In this document: positions 8,166 to 16,521 of the stretch, piece after piece | How positions within the stretch are numbered: position 1 is the first letter of the stretch | How the letters are laid out: each line of letters starts with the position of its first letter | Source of the DNA: Komagataeibacter europaeus LMG 18890 | GTDB taxonomy: Bacteria > Pseudomonadota > Alphaproteobacteria > Acetobacterales > Acetobacteraceae | NCBI RefSeq assembly: GCF_000285295.1 | Contig: NZ_CADP01000002.1 | Span: 109,441-170,157, forward strand | DNA length: 60,717 nucleotides | Reading direction: 5' to 3' | Position numbers and translations under genes: made by a program | The notes under the pieces: model-generated | The model's database searches: none | What the model was told of the DNA's origin: nothing | The model's input: the letters and a program-made list of their open reading frames with translations, nothing else

Positions 8166-8777
8166 GTGAGGCAGCGCAGACTGAACGAGGAGGAACAGGC
8201 CCTGTGGGCGGCCTTCGCGCATGGGATCGCGCCATTGCGGACCGCCCGGCAGGCAAAACCCGTCGCCCTGCCGCCAGAACCGCCCGCCATTCCCCCCACC
8301 ATCCCGGCAAAACCCGGCATGAGCCGCGCCGCCATCATGCAACGGCTGACAGCGGGTGGCGTGCATGCGGTGCATGGCACCGCCAGCCACAGCCTGACCG
8401 TGCAGAAAGGCAGGGGCGGGGCGTTTGAAATCGGCGTTCGCAGGCCGGGACTGGATGACACAAGCTGGCGCGGGCTGGTCAGTGGAAAGCTGCGCCCGGC
8501 CCGCAGGCTGGACCTGCACGGGCAGGTGGCGCAGACGGCGTTTCACCGCCTGCATGGCTTCCTGATCCAGGCGCATGCGGACAATGTGCGCTGTGTCGAG
8601 ATCATAACCGGGCTGGGCAGCGGCCATAATGGCGGCATCCTGCGCCGTGAACTGCCGTTCTGGCTGGGGCGTGGCGATCTGGGGCGGCTGATCCTTGCGG
8701 TCGTGCACCCGCATGCCGCCAATCAGGGCGCGGTGCGTGTGCTGTTGCGCCGGTCAGTGCGTGGCAACGGTTTGTGA
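8166..8777 (+). CDS. Smr-domain protein
   Basis: The 203-residue product has a proline-rich N-terminal half and a C-terminal Smr domain. The domain shows LDLHG (115-119) and EIITGLGSGHNGGILRRELPFWL, the two marks of the family. Smr domains are small nicking nuclease or nucleic-acid-binding modules, related to the C-terminus of MutS2; the cellular substrate here is not known. Translation starts at GTG 8166 with GAAAGGA upstream. In related genomes this gene usually follows mltA directly, so the intervening methyltransferase and peroxidase genes are additions. It ends 26 bases before the convergent binding-protein gene. Confidence 0.88.
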   Translation: MRQRRLNEEEQALWAAFAHGIAPLRTARQAKPVALPPEPPAIPPTIPAKPGMSRAAIMQRLTAGGVHAVHGTASHSLTVQKGRGGAFEIGVRRPGLDDTSWRGLVSGKLRPARRLDLHGQVAQTAFHRLHGFLIQAHADNVRCVEIITGLGSGHNGGILRRELPFWLGRGDLGRLILAVVHPHAANQGAVRVLLRRSVRGNGL

Positions 8778-8803
8778 AAGATTGTCTGAAACGGCTGGCG
8801 GTG

Positions 8804-9895
8804 TCAGCCCAGGCGCCATGTCGGCAGGTTCGCAGCCAGCCAGCGGCGTAGCGTCATGATGGTGGACGTATCCCCTGCCGCCAGCCGCAATGCCTCGGTC
8901 GCATCGGTGCCGGTCAGCAGGATACGGCCGGTATCCTGCGCCATGGTATGCACGGCGCTGTCGCGTATGGCCTGTGTCGTGGCCGCGCGCCACCGGGCCA
9001 GTGTCGCGGGTTGGGTCAGCATGGGCAGCACAAGGGCCAGATCCACGCCTGCCGCCGCCGCCAGCGGCTTCCATGCGGCGTAAAGCAGGCCATGCAGGGC
9101 GGAATGCGCATCCTGCTGCAGGCGGCTTTGCATGCTCATGACCTGCTGGTCGGACAGGGTAAGTGGGTTCGCCTGCGTGCCGAGGGTGAACAGGGCGGGA
9201 AAACCGGCCTGCGCCAGGCTGCTGACCAGTGCGGAGGTCTCGGGCGTGCCCAGCGGGTCGGTGATCTGTATGGTATCGACCTGGTTGTCGCGCAGGGCGG
9301 CTGCCGCGGCCTGTGGCGTGGCAAGTCCGGTGACGGGAATGGGACGCAGCCCGAACAGGCTCATGGCCAGTACGGTCGGCAGTTCAATGCCCGTCAGGGT
9401 CGATACGGCAATGCGTACGGGCCGGTCACGTATGAAGCTGCCCAGGCCGCGGTGCAGTTGCGCGCGCCCGATCACCACCGGCATCGTCGTGCTGAGCAGC
9501 AGGGGCACCCAGCGGCTGTAGTCGAAATGCGCGCGCGGGTCGCCACACAGGGAAGCGATAAGCGCCGAACCGGGTGCTGCCAGCGCCATCATGCCATCGG
9601 ACGCGAACTGGGAATCGAACAGGTTGGCCCCGGTCACGCCGTCCTGTCCCACCGTATCACGCACCGGCAGGGGGGCGGGCAGACCCAGCCCCTGCGCCAG
9701 CGCGCCGGGCAGGACCGGCTTCCACCGGTCGGCCATGGCGCTCTGGTTTCCCGCCATCAGCAACCCGGGCCCGCCTGCCATGCCCGCGGGCATGGGCAGG
9801 CGCTCACGCGGGAGTTCGGACGCGGCCCCCCGCCGCATGGGCGCTGCCATCGCCCCACCAGCCAGCAGGGCCAGAAGGGCCCGTCGGCCGATCAT
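8804..9895 (-). CDS. Periplasmic solute-binding protein, TctC/Bug-like
   Basis: The 363-residue protein begins with an RR-containing export signal (MIGRRALLALLAGGAMAAP). The mature part reads like a two-lobed tricarboxylate-type (TctC/Bug) binding protein: an early segment on capturing cofactor-free ligand (FDSQFASDGMMALAAPGSALI), a central FDYSRWVPLLLSTTMPVVIG and later VDTIQITDPLGTPE. The match is to overall layout, not to strict motifs, so the family call is tentative. No TctA/TctB permease or TRAP membrane gene is nearby, so it is an orphan receptor. It lies 99 bases downstream of hemF on the same strand and may be co-transcribed with it. The ligand is unknown. Confidence 0.6.
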   Translation of the reverse strand: MIGRRALLALLAGGAMAAPMRRGAASELPRERLPMPAGMAGGPGLLMAGNQSAMADRWKPVLPGALAQGLGLPAPLPVRDTVGQDGVTGANLFDSQFASDGMMALAAPGSALIASLCGDPRAHFDYSRWVPLLLSTTMPVVIGRAQLHRGLGSFIRDRPVRIAVSTLTGIELPTVLAMSLFGLRPIPVTGLATPQAAAAALRDNQVDTIQITDPLGTPETSALVSSLAQAGFPALFTLGTQANPLTLSDQQVMSMQSRLQQDAHSALHGLLYAAWKPLAAAAGVDLALVLPMLTQPATLARWRAATTQAIRDSAVHTMAQDTGRILLTGTDATEALRLAAGDTSTIMTLRRWLAANLPTWRLG

Positions 9896-9994
9896 GACCG
9901 TGCCCGCGCAGGCGCGGTCCCGTCCATCCGCATGGCGCGGCAGGGGATCGGGACAGGTCGGGACGGGAGGCGTGAGGCAGGCATGGGCCTATTC

Positions 9995-10903
9995 TTATGG
10001 CCAGTGGACTTCCGGGGGAAGACTCATGAGGATGGCTTCGGTATTTCCGCCGGTTTTCAGGCCAAAAATGGTGCCGCGGTCATGCAGCAGGTTGAACTCC
10101 ACATACCGCCCGCGGCGGACAAGCTGCGCCTTGCGCTGTTCGGCGGTCCACGGTTCCATCATGCGGCTGCGCACGATGTCGGGATAGGTTTCCAGGAAAC
10201 CCAGCCCCACATCGCGCGTGAAGGCGAAGTCGGCGTCAATGTCGCCGGTATTGAGGCGGTCATAGAAAATGCCGCCCAGGCCGCGCGCTTCATCACGGTG
10301 GGGCAGGTAGAAATACCGATCGCACCATTCCTTGAAACGCGGGTAATATTCCGGATCATGCTTTTCGCATGCCAGCCGGAAACCATCATGGAAACGGGCG
10401 GCGTCGCTGATGGCCTCGGCACTTTCGGGGAACATGGGCGTAATGTCGCCGCCGCCGCCAAACCATCCCTGCGTCGTGACGATCATGCGGGTGTTGAAAT
10501 GGGCGGCGGGTACCAGCGGGCTGCACATATGGGCGACAAGGCTTATGCCCGTGGCGAAGAAACGTGGATCTTCCGACGCGCCGGGAATCGAGTCGCGAAA
10601 GCCGGGACTGAATTCCCCGCTGACGGTGGAAACGTTGACCCCCACCTTTTCAAATACGCGTCCGCGCATGAGGCTGATCACCCCGCCGCCGCCGGGCGTG
10701 CCGTCATCATTCGTGCGGTTCCATGGCGTGCGTTCGAAGCGGCCGGGCGCATCCTTGCCCGGCAGGGTCGGGCTGCCCTGTGCCACGGCGTCGTCCTCGA
10801 TCTTTTCGAAGGCGTCACATATCCGGTCGCGCAGGTTTTCAAACCAGGCCCGGGCCGTGTCCTTCAGTCCATCGTGGGCAACTGGGGTGCGGGATGTTGT
10901 CAT
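9995..10903 (-). CDS. hemF: Oxygen-dependent coproporphyrinogen-III oxidase
   Basis: HemF uses molecular oxygen to decarboxylate two propionates of coproporphyrinogen III to protoporphyrinogen IX. The product is about 302 residues from the ATG at 10903 ([11 protein letters not shown]). Signature stretches are [31 protein letters not shown] and the C-terminal [20 protein letters not shown] with [11 protein letters not shown] longer in-frame reading to 11005 exists, but its extra 34 residues are not HemF-like. It is divergent from the cytochrome c1 gene, and the next gene on its own strand is an orphan binding protein. The oxygen-requiring form fits a strictly aerobic acetic acid bacterium. Confidence 0.96.
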   Translation of the reverse strand: MTTSRTPVAHDGLKDTARAWFENLRDRICDAFEKIEDDAVAQGSPTLPGKDAPGRFERTPWNRTNDDGTPGGGGVISLMRGRVFEKVGVNVSTVSGEFSPGFRDSIPGASEDPRFFATGISLVAHMCSPLVPAAHFNTRMIVTTQGWFGGGGDITPMFPESAEAISDAARFHDGFRLACEKHDPEYYPRFKEWCDRYFYLPHRDEARGLGGIFYDRLNTGDIDADFAFTRDVGLGFLETYPDIVRSRMMEPWTAEQRKAQLVRRGRYVEFNLLHDRGTIFGLKTGGNTEAILMSLPPEVHWP

Positions 10904-10969
10904 GGTTGTATCGTTCTGCCCGTTCTGGTCATTCGCAATGGGTATTACGGGTGCCCGTTTGTTCCGCTT

Positions 10970-10994
10970 ATTGCAAGACGGGCGATTGCAAGAC
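10970..10994. repeat. 15-base-period direct repeat between hemF and cytochrome c1
   Basis: ATTGCAAGAC occurs at 10970-10979 and again at 10985-10994, in the 124-base gap between divergent genes. The role is unknown; it could be a regulator site or a small tandem duplication. Confidence 0.6.
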
Positions 10995-11027
10995 CCGTTA
11001 CGCAACCGCTAGGAAGGGGGCACGCTT

Positions 11028-11900
11028 TTGGCGGGAACGCGAAAAGGAACACGTAATTGCGGCGGGAACGTAGCGGACATGCATGAACGGGGTCATCAGC
11101 AGGGCAATGCGCCATCTGCGCGTAATTTGTTGCGACGTGGCATGCTGCTGGCCTGTCTTGTCATCCCGACATCCATGGTCGGTGGCGGGGCAATGGCGCA
11201 GGCGCATGACTATCGTGAACCACCCCGGCAGGACTGGAGCTTCACCGGGCCGCTGGGCCATTTCGACATGGCGTCGGTCCAGCGCGGCTATACCGTTTAC
11301 GCACAGGTCTGTTCCGCCTGTCATGGCATGAAATCGGTCACCTATGGCGACCTTGCGGGACTGGGCCTGAAGGAGGCGGACATCAACGCCATAGCCGGCG
11401 CGCACCGCGTCCCGGCGGGGGTGGACGCCAGTGGCCATCCGACCACGCGCCCGGCCAACATGGATGACCACCTGCTGTCGCCCTATCCAGACACGCACAC
11501 GGCCGCCGCCGCCAACCATGGCGTGGTCCCCCCGGACCAGTCGCGGCTGGCGGTGGTGCATCCCGGCGGCGTGGACCGGATCTATGCCTTCCTGACCGGG
11601 TACGGACAGACACCGCCACCGGGCACGGTCGTGCCGCCGGGCCTGTTCTACAACCCCTATGCCGCGAACGGGCAGATCGCCATGCCGCCGCCGTTGTACG
11701 ATGGCGCGATCACCTATCCCGACGGGACGCCCGCAACCGTGGCGCAGCAGGCGCGCGACGTCACCACCTTCCTGGCATGGGCTGCCAGCCCGCATCTGGT
11801 GGAACGCCACCGTACGGGTGTCGGGGCGGCCGTGTTCCTGCTGATCCTGCTTATTCTTTCCATCTGCCTGAAACGGAGAACGTGGTCCAATGTCCACTAA
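11028..11900 (+). CDS. petC: Cytochrome c1 (bc1-complex subunit, no petA/petB beside it)
   Basis: Cytochrome c1 carries electrons from the Rieske protein to soluble cytochrome c in the bc1 complex. Visible features are an N-terminal export signal, CSACH at residues 95-99, the methionine-ligand region IAMPPPLYDG near residue 220, and a C-terminal membrane anchor (AVFLLILLILSIC). I chose the TTG at 11028 because AGGAAGGGGG lies seven bases upstream; ATG 11079 is the alternative but has a poorer site. Genes for the Rieske protein and cytochrome b would normally precede this one, yet the upstream neighbour is divergent hemF. It overlaps mtnP by 11 bases, so the two are translationally linked. Confidence 0.9.
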   Translation: MAGTRKGTRNCGGNVADMHERGHQQGNAPSARNLLRRGMLLACLVIPTSMVGGGAMAQAHDYREPPRQDWSFTGPLGHFDMASVQRGYTVYAQVCSACHGMKSVTYGDLAGLGLKEADINAIAGAHRVPAGVDASGHPTTRPANMDDHLLSPYPDTHTAAAANHGVVPPDQSRLAVVHPGGVDRIYAFLTGYGQTPPPGTVVPPGLFYNPYAANGQIAMPPPLYDGAITYPDGTPATVAQQARDVTTFLAWAASPHLVERHRTGVGAAVFLLILLILSICLKRRTWSNVH

Positions 11901-12795
11901 GCCTGCCACCGAAGAACAGATCGAGCCGGTGATCGGCCTGATCGGCGGTTCCGGCCTGTATGATATCGAAGGCCTTGAAGACAAGGAATGGCGCACGGTC
12001 GAAACCCCGTGGGGCAAGCCGTCCGACCAGCTTCTGTTCGGCAGGCTTGATGGCGTGCGCTGCGTGTTCCTGCCGCGTCATGGCCGGGGCCATCCGCTGC
12101 CGCCCTCGCGCCTGAACTACCGCGCCAATATCGACGCGCTGAAACGTTCGGGCGTGACCGATATCGTGTCGCTTTCGGCTGTCGGTTCGCTGAAGGAAGA
12201 ACTGCCGCCGGGCCACTTCGTGGTGATCGACCAGTTCATCGACCGTTCGTTCGCGCGTGAAAAGAGCTTTTTCGACACGGGCTGCGTGGCCCATGTCGGC
12301 ATGGCCGACCCGCTGTGCCCGCGTATTGGCGACGTGCTGGAAGGCCAGTGCCGGGAACTGGGGCTGGATGTGACCCGTGGTGGCACATACCTGGTCATGG
12401 AAGGCCCGCAGTTTTCCACCCGCGCAGAAAGCAACCTGTACCGTTCATGGGACTGTTCCGTGGTGGGCATGACCAACATGCCCGAAGCCAAGCTCGCCCG
12501 TGAAGCCGAGATCTGCTACGCCACCGTCGCCATGGTCACGGATTACGACTGCTGGCATGCCGATCATGACAGCGTGACGGTAGATGCCGTGGTCAAGGTC
12601 ATGCAGGAAAACGCCAGCCGTGCCCGCGCCCTTGTCCGTTCGGTCATCCCGAAGCTGGGTGCGAAGCGTGGCCCCTGTTACGCCGGTTGTGACCGCGCGC
12701 TGGAACACGCCATCATCACCGCACCGGACAAGCGCGACCCGGCCCTGCTGAAAAAGCTGGAAGCCATTGCGGGCCGCGTGCTGAACCGGGTTTGA
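11890..12795 (+). CDS. mtnP: S-methyl-5'-thioadenosine phosphorylase
   Basis: MtnP cleaves methylthioadenosine with phosphate to adenine and 5-methylthioribose-1-phosphate, the entry to methionine salvage. The 301-residue product shows IGLIGGSGLYDIEGLE, the phosphate-binding LPRHGRGHPLPPSRLNYRANI, VSLSAVGSLKEE, and the substrate-binding VMEGPQFSTRAES and GMTNMPEAKLAREAEICYA. The start ATG lies within the cytochrome c1 reading frame. Linkage of cytochrome c1 and mtnP is a familiar alphaproteobacterial arrangement and may explain why the c1 gene has stayed here. A strong terminator follows. Confidence 0.95.
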   Translation: MSTKPATEEQIEPVIGLIGGSGLYDIEGLEDKEWRTVETPWGKPSDQLLFGRLDGVRCVFLPRHGRGHPLPPSRLNYRANIDALKRSGVTDIVSLSAVGSLKEELPPGHFVVIDQFIDRSFAREKSFFDTGCVAHVGMADPLCPRIGDVLEGQCRELGLDVTRGGTYLVMEGPQFSTRAESNLYRSWDCSVVGMTNMPEAKLAREAEICYATVAMVTDYDCWHADHDSVTVDAVVKVMQENASRARALVRSVIPKLGAKRGPCYAGCDRALEHAIITAPDKRDPALLKKLEAIAGRVLNRV

Positions 12796-12803
12796 CCTGA
12801 AAA

Positions 12804-12837
12804 AGCGCCCATGCCGGAAGGCACGGGCGTTTTTTTA
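12804..12837 (+). terminator. Intrinsic terminator after mtnP
   Basis: CGCCC and TGCC pair with GGCA and GGGCG around the loop GGAA with a single internal mismatch. A run of seven T follows at 12830-12836. Confidence 0.85.
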
Positions 12838-12847
12838 TGCGGGCAGA

Positions 12848-12904
12848 TTACAGCCAGTGTTCAAAAAAGCTTAGCGTGCGCTGCATCGCCAGGGTTGCGG
12901 CGGC
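12848..12904 (-). other. In-frame remnant of the dienelactone hydrolase C-terminus
   Basis: The minus strand after the TAG encodes AAATLAMQRTLSFFEHWL and then TAA. The helical, family-like character of these 18 residues argues that the original gene ended here. The convergent mtnP terminator lies just beyond. Confidence 0.6.
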
Positions 12905-13510
12905 CTAGTTATAGGAAGGGCGGTCGGTGCAGCCAAAGCCGTGATCGGCGCCTTCATACGTGAAAATCTCGATATCCTCATGCGCGGCACGGATCGCGTC
13001 CACCTCATCGGCGGGGATATGCGCGTCTTCGGCGCCAAAATGCAGTTGCACGGGGCAGTTGGGCATCTGGTTACGGGTCTGGGCGATGCCGCCGCCGTAC
13101 CATGCCACCGCCGCCGCGAACGCTTTGGTATGGCACGCCGCTTCCCATGCCAGCTTGCCGCCCCAGCAGAACCCGACAATCCCCTTCTTTTCCGTCGGGA
13201 GCATTTCCGCCGCGGCGACAAGGTCCTTCAGCGTGTCGGCCTGTGCAATCTCGCTGCGCAGTTTCAGGCCTTCGTGCATGCCGGCGTTGTCATAGGGCAG
13301 GATGGCGTCGCGCTTCACGCGGTCAAACAGGGCGGGGGCGATCGCCTGATACCCCTGTGCCGCAAAGGAATCGCATACGGCGCGGATATAGGGTGTAACC
13401 CCGAATATTTCCTGCACCACCACAACACAGCGCGCGGCATCCGGCCGACCAGCCCGGTAGGCGGAAAACGTATGTCCGTCCGCCGCTGTAACGGTGATGA
13501 CTGCGCCCAT
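12905..13510 (-). CDS. Dienelactone hydrolase family protein, C-terminus cut by an amber codon
   Basis: This is an alpha/beta hydrolase of the dienelactone hydrolase family. The catalytic cysteine is Cys115 in GFCWGG, with an aspartate in the EDAHIPAD region and His190 in ADHGFG. I start at ATG 13510, which has GGAGTAAAGG upstream. The frame stops at a TAG (12905-12907) after 201 residues. Beyond the TAG it continues in frame for 18 more codons (AAATLAMQRTLSFFEHWL) to a TAA at 12848-12850, and these look like the normal last helix of the family. So the gene has probably acquired a nonsense codon near its end. All three catalytic residues are kept, and the physiological substrate is unknown. 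Confidence 0.85.
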   Translation of the reverse strand: MGAVITVTAADGHTFSAYRAGRPDAARCVVVVQEIFGVTPYIRAVCDSFAAQGYQAIAPALFDRVKRDAILPYDNAGMHEGLKLRSEIAQADTLKDLVAAAEMLPTEKKGIVGFCWGGKLAWEAACHTKAFAAAVAWYGGGIAQTRNQMPNCPVQLHFGAEDAHIPADEVDAIRAAHEDIEIFTYEGADHGFGCTDRPSYN

Positions 13511-13763
13511 GGCCTTTACTCCATTCGTTCCTTCGTTGCCCGCCACACAATGATGCCGTGTCCTGCCGCGTCAATATGAAACCCGCGTGATGAGACGGTT
13601 TATAAGAATTTTTTCCCTGTCGCGCCGGTCTGTAACGGGGCGGCAGCCAGCGTTCCGGCAGTCTCCTGACCGACGGTCGGGAATCGGTGCGCGCATTCAT
13701 CATGCGCTGGGGTGACGGCTGGGCTTCCGCTTTTGACTGGGCTGCACTTCTTCAATCAATGCA

Positions 13764-13777
13764 TTGATATTAAACAA
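13764..13777. promoter_or_regulatory. FNR-like site between the hydrolase gene and groES
   Basis: TTGATATTAAACAA matches TTGAT-N4-ATCAA at 9 of 10 positions. It lies 254 bases from the hydrolase start and about 83 bases upstream of the groES -35 box. This stretch of the 478-base gap is otherwise without recognisable genes. Confidence 0.35.
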
Positions 13778-13846
13778 TAAAGTTTCGATATCCCGCTTTC
13801 TTGTCTGCGGGGTGCGAATTATGCGCGCCCAGTCCCGTTCCGCTTC

Positions 13847-13875
13847 TTGACACCCGTCGGGGGGCTTCCTATCTG
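13847..13875 (+). promoter_or_regulatory. groESL promoter (sigma70-type)
   Basis: TTGACA at 13847-13852 and TATCTG at 13870-13875 are separated by 17 bases. The CIRCE operator begins five bases after the -10 box, where it would cover the transcription start. Confidence 0.75.
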
Positions 13876-13879
13876 GTTC

Positions 13880-13906
13880 TTAGCACTCTCATGAGGGGAG
13901 TGCTAA
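13880..13906 (+). promoter_or_regulatory. CIRCE operator for HrcA
   Basis: TTAGCACTC, nine bases, then GAGTGCTAA is an exact match to the CIRCE consensus, the binding site of the heat-shock repressor HrcA. It implies HrcA control of groESL, with release on heat or folding stress. Confidence 0.97.
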
Positions 13907-13988
13907 CGCGATGCGGCCTGGCGCGCGCGCCAACCGGTGGCGTTGCTTGATTCAAGGGCGTTACCTTTTAAGAGATTTGGAGCGATCC

Positions 13989-14279
13989 ATGACGAAATTT
14001 CGTCCCCTGCATGACCGTGTGGTCGTCCGTCGCCTCAAGAGCGAGGAAAAAACAGCAGGTGGTATCATCATCCCTGAGACCGCCAAGGAAAAGCCGATGG
14101 AAGGCGAGGTGATCTCGGTGGGCGCAGGTGCCCGTAACGAGCAGGGGCAGATCGTCCCCCTCGACGTGAAGGCGGGTGACCGCGTCCTGTTCGGCAAGTG
14201 GTCGGGCACGGAAGTGACGATCGACGGTGAAGAACTGCTGATCATGAAGGAAAGCGACATCATGGGCGTGGTCGCCTGA
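13989..14279 (+). CDS. groES: Co-chaperonin GroES
   Basis: GroES is the seven-membered lid of the GroEL folding chamber in the cytoplasm. The 96-residue product starts [15 protein letters not shown], has the mobile loop [16 protein letters not shown] near residues 18-33, and ends ESDIMGVVA. The ATG at 13989 is chosen over a longer reading from 13911 because TTGGAG stands seven bases upstream and the family begins here. The leader between CIRCE and the start is about 80 bases. groEL follows after 62 bases in one operon. Confidence 0.98.
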   Translation: MTKFRPLHDRVVVRRLKSEEKTAGGIIIPETAKEKPMEGEVISVGAGARNEQGQIVPLDVKAGDRVLFGKWSGTEVTIDGEELLIMKESDIMGVVA

Positions 14280-14299
14280 CCCACCCGGTGCTTTCCTGA

Positions 14300-15982
<1,683 letters not shown>

Positions 15983-16000
15983 TCCGGCCGGGCATGTCAC

Positions 16001-16022
16001 GGTCCCCGCGCAGGCGGGGACC
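16001..16022. repeat. Perfect 22-base inverted repeat after groEL
   Basis: GGTCCCCGC and GCGGGGACC flank GCAG. No T run follows. It could stabilise the 3' end of the groESL mRNA; the actual terminator comes 17 bases later. Confidence 0.6.
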
Positions 16023-16038
16023 GGCGCCACGAAAAGAA

Positions 16039-16072
16039 GGGGGAAGGGCCAGTGGCCTTTCCCCCTTTTTTT
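16039..16072 (+). terminator. Intrinsic terminator of groESL
   Basis: GGGGGAA-GGGCC pairs with GGCC-TTTCCCCC around AGT, followed by a run of seven T. The strong stem and T tract mark the end of the operon. Confidence 0.88.
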
Positions 16073-16228
16073 GTACACATGGCAGGGATGTGCGCGGCGG
16101 GCATGTCAGGATGATTTGACACGGGCGGTCATTTCATGCTGCCCCTAGGGAGCACGAACGACGTGAAAGTGGCAGGGTGTTTTCCGGATGCCCCGTTTTT
16201 TTCATGGCCGTAAAGGCACGCGCCCGGA

Positions 16229-16250
16229 TTGCCGGTATTAGGACCGGCAA
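16229..16250 (+). promoter_or_regulatory. 5'-leader hairpin of the cold-shock gene
   Basis: TTGCCGGT and ACCGGCAA form a perfect eight-base stem with the loop ATTAGG. It ends ten bases before GGAGAAGAG, the likely ribosome-binding site. Cold-shock mRNAs often change leader structure with temperature, so a control role is possible. Confidence 0.45.
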
Positions 16251-16276
16251 GGATGGCGCTGGAGAAGAGACTGGCT

Positions 16277-16480
16277 ATGGCTACCGGAAAAGTAAAATGG
16301 TTCAACGCAACCAAGGGTTTTGGCTTCATCATGCCTGATGATGGCGGCAAGGACGTGTTTGTGCACATCACCGCGGTGCAGGCCGCCGGCCTGCGTGGCC
16401 TGAACGAGGATCAGGCGGTCAGCTACGACATCGCCATGGAACGTGGCAAGGCCGCCGCGACCAACCTCAAGGCGCTCTGA
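16277..16480 (+). CDS. Cold-shock protein (CspA family)
   Basis: This is a 67-residue single cold-shock domain that binds single-stranded RNA and DNA. RNP1 is visible as KGFGFIMPD and RNP2 as VFVHITAV, behind the typical start MATGKVKWFNATKGFGF. The ATG at 16277 is supported by GGAGAAGAG eight bases upstream; in-frame starts at 16229 and 16253 would add a non-family extension. The leader of about 200 bases after the groESL terminator contains a perfect hairpin, consistent with post-transcriptional control. A small GC hairpin without a T run (16487-16501) follows, before the convergent helicase gene. Confidence 0.95.
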   Translation: MATGKVKWFNATKGFGFIMPDDGGKDVFVHITAVQAAGLRGLNEDQAVSYDIAMERGKAAATNLKAL

Positions 16481-16521
16481 CGTCCTGCCCCGTAGCGGGG
16501 CGGCCCATGGGGGAGCAGTGA

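Noticed and set aside
8948..11056. A 702-codon plus-strand open frame
   Set aside because: It lies opposite hemF and the binding-protein gene, shows no domain, and its composition is that of an antisense GC-rich frame.
12848..12875. Possible fifth copy of the dispersed repeat (TTCAAAAAAGCTT)
   Set aside because: The match is short and is explained as coding sequence for the hydrolase C-terminal helix.
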